From positions 4,030,001 through 4,094,000 of the forward strand of contig NZ_CP132932.1 in the NCBI RefSeq assembly GCF_040358985.1: a DNA stretch of 64,000 bases. Direction: 5' to 3'. Numbering within the stretch: position 1 is the first letter of the stretch; every line of letters begins with the position of its first letter. The DNA comes from Tunturibacter empetritectus. Its GTDB lineage: Bacteria > Acidobacteriota > Terriglobia > Terriglobales > Acidobacteriaceae. Both the position numbers and the translations under genes were made by a program. Shown in pieces: positions 61,890 through 64,000 of the stretch. The notes below the pieces were generated by a model. That model was given only the letters and a program-made list of their open reading frames with translations. It was not told where the DNA came from and made no database searches.

Positions 61890-63047
61890 TCAGTCCCCGA
61901 CCAGCAGCCTCCGAGGTGTAAACAAACTCATCGCGAGCAGTCCCAGCGCGGCCGCAAAGGGCAATGCAAGCGCCAGTTGCAGCGATCCATTCCTCGTAGA
62001 AACTACTCCCATCATCCACGGCAGTGCCGCTGCCCCCAGCCCCGAAACTGCAACCACAATCCCCGCTTGCCGCGCCTTAGGCCGCTCTGCCATCAGCAGT
62101 GCGAAGGTAGCTGGAAAGAATGGCGCAAGACTAAACCCGAGAAGCACAGCAAAGATCGCAATCGTCCCCGCGGAATGTGCCATCGCCAGGGCCGCTGTGA
62201 ATCCAGCAGCCAGTGTCAGGCTCCATCGCTGCATAGTCTTCTCTCCCACATGCATCAGTATCGCCGAAGCGCCCAGCCGCCCAAAGGTCAACGCCATCCA
62301 AAACAGCAGCGTCGTATACTCGCTCACCGCCAGCGTCTTATCCCCATAACGCAGCGCAAACGTCGTCAGCCATCCGCTTAAGCACGTCTCCAGTCCACCG
62401 TAAAGCACAAGCAACCCAGCGAAGTACAGATAGACTCGCCCCCTCAAACCAACCTGCAAACCAGCTTCTACCCGTGCAGCGTCGAAGCGGTCAACATCCG
62501 GGACCTCTCCGCCCATCTGCCTCCACAGCACCAACAGCCCAATCACAAACAGTCCAGCGAATCCTTCAAGCACTCTCTTCAAAGCAAAGTGCGGTAACAA
62601 CCACGCCGCCAGCAGCGCAGACAGCATGGCTCCTAGGCTGAACGAAAAATTCAACAGTGACAGAGCAGAGCCGCGATGCGCCGTAAACCTGCGGCCAGCC
62701 AGGATGTTGATCGAAGTAATGATCTGTCCAAGCCCAAATCCGCCCACAAACAAACCTACGCAACCCAATGCCATCGACGGAGACAGCGCAAAGCCTCCGA
62801 ACCCCACCGCGCCGGCTGCCAGTCCCACCAGCAGACTCCATCTCAGCCTCGGTGACACCGTCACTCCACCAAGAAAAGCGCCACAAAACGTCGCCATCAT
62901 CAAAAGACCGCTCTGCGAGTCCACCATCTCCCACTGCTTGGCCAGCAAAGGAAGAATCGGCCCCAGCAGTGCGGTTCCAAGCCCGGTAAGCATCAGCCCA
63001 AAATGCATCAGCCCCAGAGAAGGCACCCCGTTCTTACTTCGCTCCAT
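61890..63047 (-). CDS. MFS transporter
   Basis: A 385-aa major-facilitator protein with 12 predicted helices in two halves: MHFGLMLTGLGTALLGPILPLLAKQW at the N-terminus, GGVTVSPRLRWSLLVGLAAGAVGFGG between helices 2 and 3, and the central loop around residue 190 (RQMGGEVPDVDRFDAARVEAG). The layout resembles FucP/YbjJ-like sugar or drug transporters; the substrate is not determinable. The ATG at 63045-63047 has AGGGGGG seven bases upstream; a TTG three bases earlier is also possible. It heads the minus-strand run MFS-addB-addA, an odd company for a transporter. Confidence 0.88.
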   Translation of the reverse strand: MERSKNGVPSLGLMHFGLMLTGLGTALLGPILPLLAKQWEMVDSQSGLLMMATFCGAFLGGVTVSPRLRWSLLVGLAAGAVGFGGFALSPSMALGCVGLFVGGFGLGQIITSINILAGRRFTAHRGSALSLLNFSFSLGAMLSALLAAWLLPHFALKRVLEGFAGLFVIGLLVLWRQMGGEVPDVDRFDAARVEAGLQVGLRGRVYLYFAGLLVLYGGLETCLSGWLTTFALRYGDKTLAVSEYTTLLFWMALTFGRLGASAILMHVGEKTMQRWSLTLAAGFTAALAMAHSAGTIAIFAVLLGFSLAPFFPATFALLMAERPKARQAGIVVAVSGLGAAALPWMMGVVSTRNGSLQLALALPFAAALGLLAMSLFTPRRLLVGD

Positions 63048-63108
63048 CAATGGCCCCCCTTGCGTAATCTCACCGTTCAGCCATTATCATTGACTCAGGA
63101 GTCTGCCC

Positions 63109-63999
63109 GTGCCCCGCAAGCCTTTATTTCTCCTCGCCTCTTTTGTTCTTCTCGCTGGCTGTCACCAAAACGCATCACCAATCCCATCCAGGTCAGCCTC
63201 AGCCGCAAATACATTCACAATTCGCGGCCAGGTCGTCTCCACCGATACCACGCGCATCACCCTCGACGGCGAACAGGTTCCCGGCTTCATGGAGGCGATG
63301 ACCATGGACTATAAACTCGCTGACCCAAGTGTGGTAAGCGAGCTCCACCCCGGCGACCGCATCACCGCCAAGGTCCTCGCCGACAAGCAGGGCGACAGCT
63401 TCGAAAATGTTCGCCTCAAAGACATCGTCGTCATCGCGCAGGCCCGCCCTGACTACAAGCCTCCCGTCTCCTATCACGTTCCCACCACAGGCGATCTCGT
63501 ACCCAACTTCAAACTCCTCAACCAGAGCGGCCAAACAATTCACCTCGACCAGTTCAAGGGTAAGGTCGTGTTGATGACCTTCATCTACACTCGTTGTCAG
63601 CTCGCAGATTTCTGCCCCCGCATGAGCCACAACTTCGCCAGCATCGACAAAGCTCTTGCAGCCAACCCAGCCCTCTACAAACAAACCCACCTCATCAGCG
63701 TCAGCTTCGACCCCACCTACGACACGCCAAAGGTTCTTCGGAGCTACGGCGGCGCCTACACCGGCAACTACACTAACGAAAAGTTTCTTCACTGGGACTT
63801 CGCCGCACCTCCAGAGAAAGAGTTGCCTGCAATGACACAATTTTTCAACGTAGGTGTCACCCCAGGCGACAGCAAATCCCTTACCCACTCTCTTTCTACA
63901 GTCCTCATCAATAAAGACGGCAAGATCGTCGACTGGTATCCCACCAACGAGTGGAAGCCAGAAGATGTATTAGCCGCAATCAAAAAGAGCGCCGCCTAA
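63109..63999 (+). CDS. Lipoprotein with copper-binding (CusF-like) and SCO1/SenC domains
   Basis: A 296-aa envelope lipoprotein: signal peptide with lipobox LLAGC (Cys18), a CusF-like copper-binding beta domain at about residues 35-105 (FTIRGQVVSTD, PGFMEAMTMDYKLAD with the Met-rich MEAMTM), and a SCO1/SenC thioredoxin fold at about 125-290 (GDLVPNFKLLNQSGQTIHLDQFKGKVVLMTFIYTRC). The two redox/copper cysteines are spaced C-x5-C (CQLADFC) instead of the classical CxxxC; the third ligand His is in LTHSLSTVLI. It probably inserts copper into cytochrome oxidase. GTG at 63109 with CAGGAG eight bases upstream. The TAA ends one base before the window edge. Confidence 0.9.
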   Translation: MPRKPLFLLASFVLLAGCHQNASPIPSRSASAANTFTIRGQVVSTDTTRITLDGEQVPGFMEAMTMDYKLADPSVVSELHPGDRITAKVLADKQGDSFENVRLKDIVVIAQARPDYKPPVSYHVPTTGDLVPNFKLLNQSGQTIHLDQFKGKVVLMTFIYTRCQLADFCPRMSHNFASIDKALAANPALYKQTHLISVSFDPTYDTPKVLRSYGGAYTGNYTNEKFLHWDFAAPPEKELPAMTQFFNVGVTPGDSKSLTHSLSTVLINKDGKIVDWYPTNEWKPEDVLAAIKKSAA

Positions 64000-64000
64000 C

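Overview
The window reads as an ordinary chromosomal segment of a Gram-negative, moderately GC-rich bacterium. It is most likely Acidobacteriota, class Terriglobia (Granulicella/Edaphobacter/Terriglobus-like). Support for this is a GWxTD-domain protein, an ADOP-type duplicated orphan permease, a winged-helix/TPR regulator, a CarboxypepD_reg outer-membrane barrel, lpxB (lipid A, hence an outer membrane) and mqnD (futalosine menaquinone route). I see no phage, integrase, transposase, rRNA or CRISPR array. Functions below come from motifs read in the sequence, not from database searches.

Layout. 0-8 kb: tail of a membrane protein, a Tat-exported metallophosphoesterase, an M24 Xaa-Pro peptidase, then accB-accC-thiE and two APC amino-acid permeases. 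8-13 kb (minus): a large exported protein of unknown function, then a MacA-like adaptor and a stand-alone MacB-type ATPase. 13-22 kb: GWxTD protein, outer-membrane barrel, a secreted protein with an internal duplication, a winged-helix/TPR regulator, glycogen synthase and a Gfo/Idh/MocA oxidoreductase. 22-28 kb: tRNA-Lys(CTT), mqnD, bioY, an FtsB/DivIC-like protein and an ADOP permease. 28-36 kb: a PpiD/SurA-like foldase behind a possibly structured leader, malQ, a 61-aa protein overlapping a shortened 3-hydroxyacyl-CoA dehydrogenase-like protein, two FtsX/MacB-type permeases and a pentapeptide-repeat protein. 36-46 kb: an M1-peptidase-like protein lacking its zinc ligands, lpxB, a YdeI-like protein with an alpha/beta hydrolase, an MsbA-like ABC exporter, a DUF1223 protein, hemW and a threonine aldolase. 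46-55.5 kb: a CHASE3/PAS histidine kinase with a single-domain receiver, then a compact phosphate module phoB-phoR-pstS-pstC-pstA-pstB-phoU. 55.5-64 kb: an AddA-like helicase-nuclease, an AddB-like nuclease and an MFS transporter in one minus-strand run, then a copper-binding/SCO1 lipoprotein.

How genes work together. accBC supply malonyl-CoA, and BioY can supply the biotin they need. glgA and malQ belong to alpha-glucan metabolism. The adaptor and ATPase at 11-13 kb and the two permeases at 33-35 kb are complementary parts of a MacAB-like transporter but lie 20 kb apart. The pho/pst cluster is a self-contained phosphate sensing and uptake unit with an internal terminator after pstS. The two RecB-family proteins form a probable AddAB-like recombination pair.

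The most unusual items are the zinc-ligand-less M1-like protein, the split ABC system, the ppiD-like leader with mutually exclusive hairpins, the shortened dehydrogenase with its small overlapping partner, and Pho-box-like repeats shared between pstS and the GWxTD gene. I found no clearly novel multi-gene defence or biosynthetic system.
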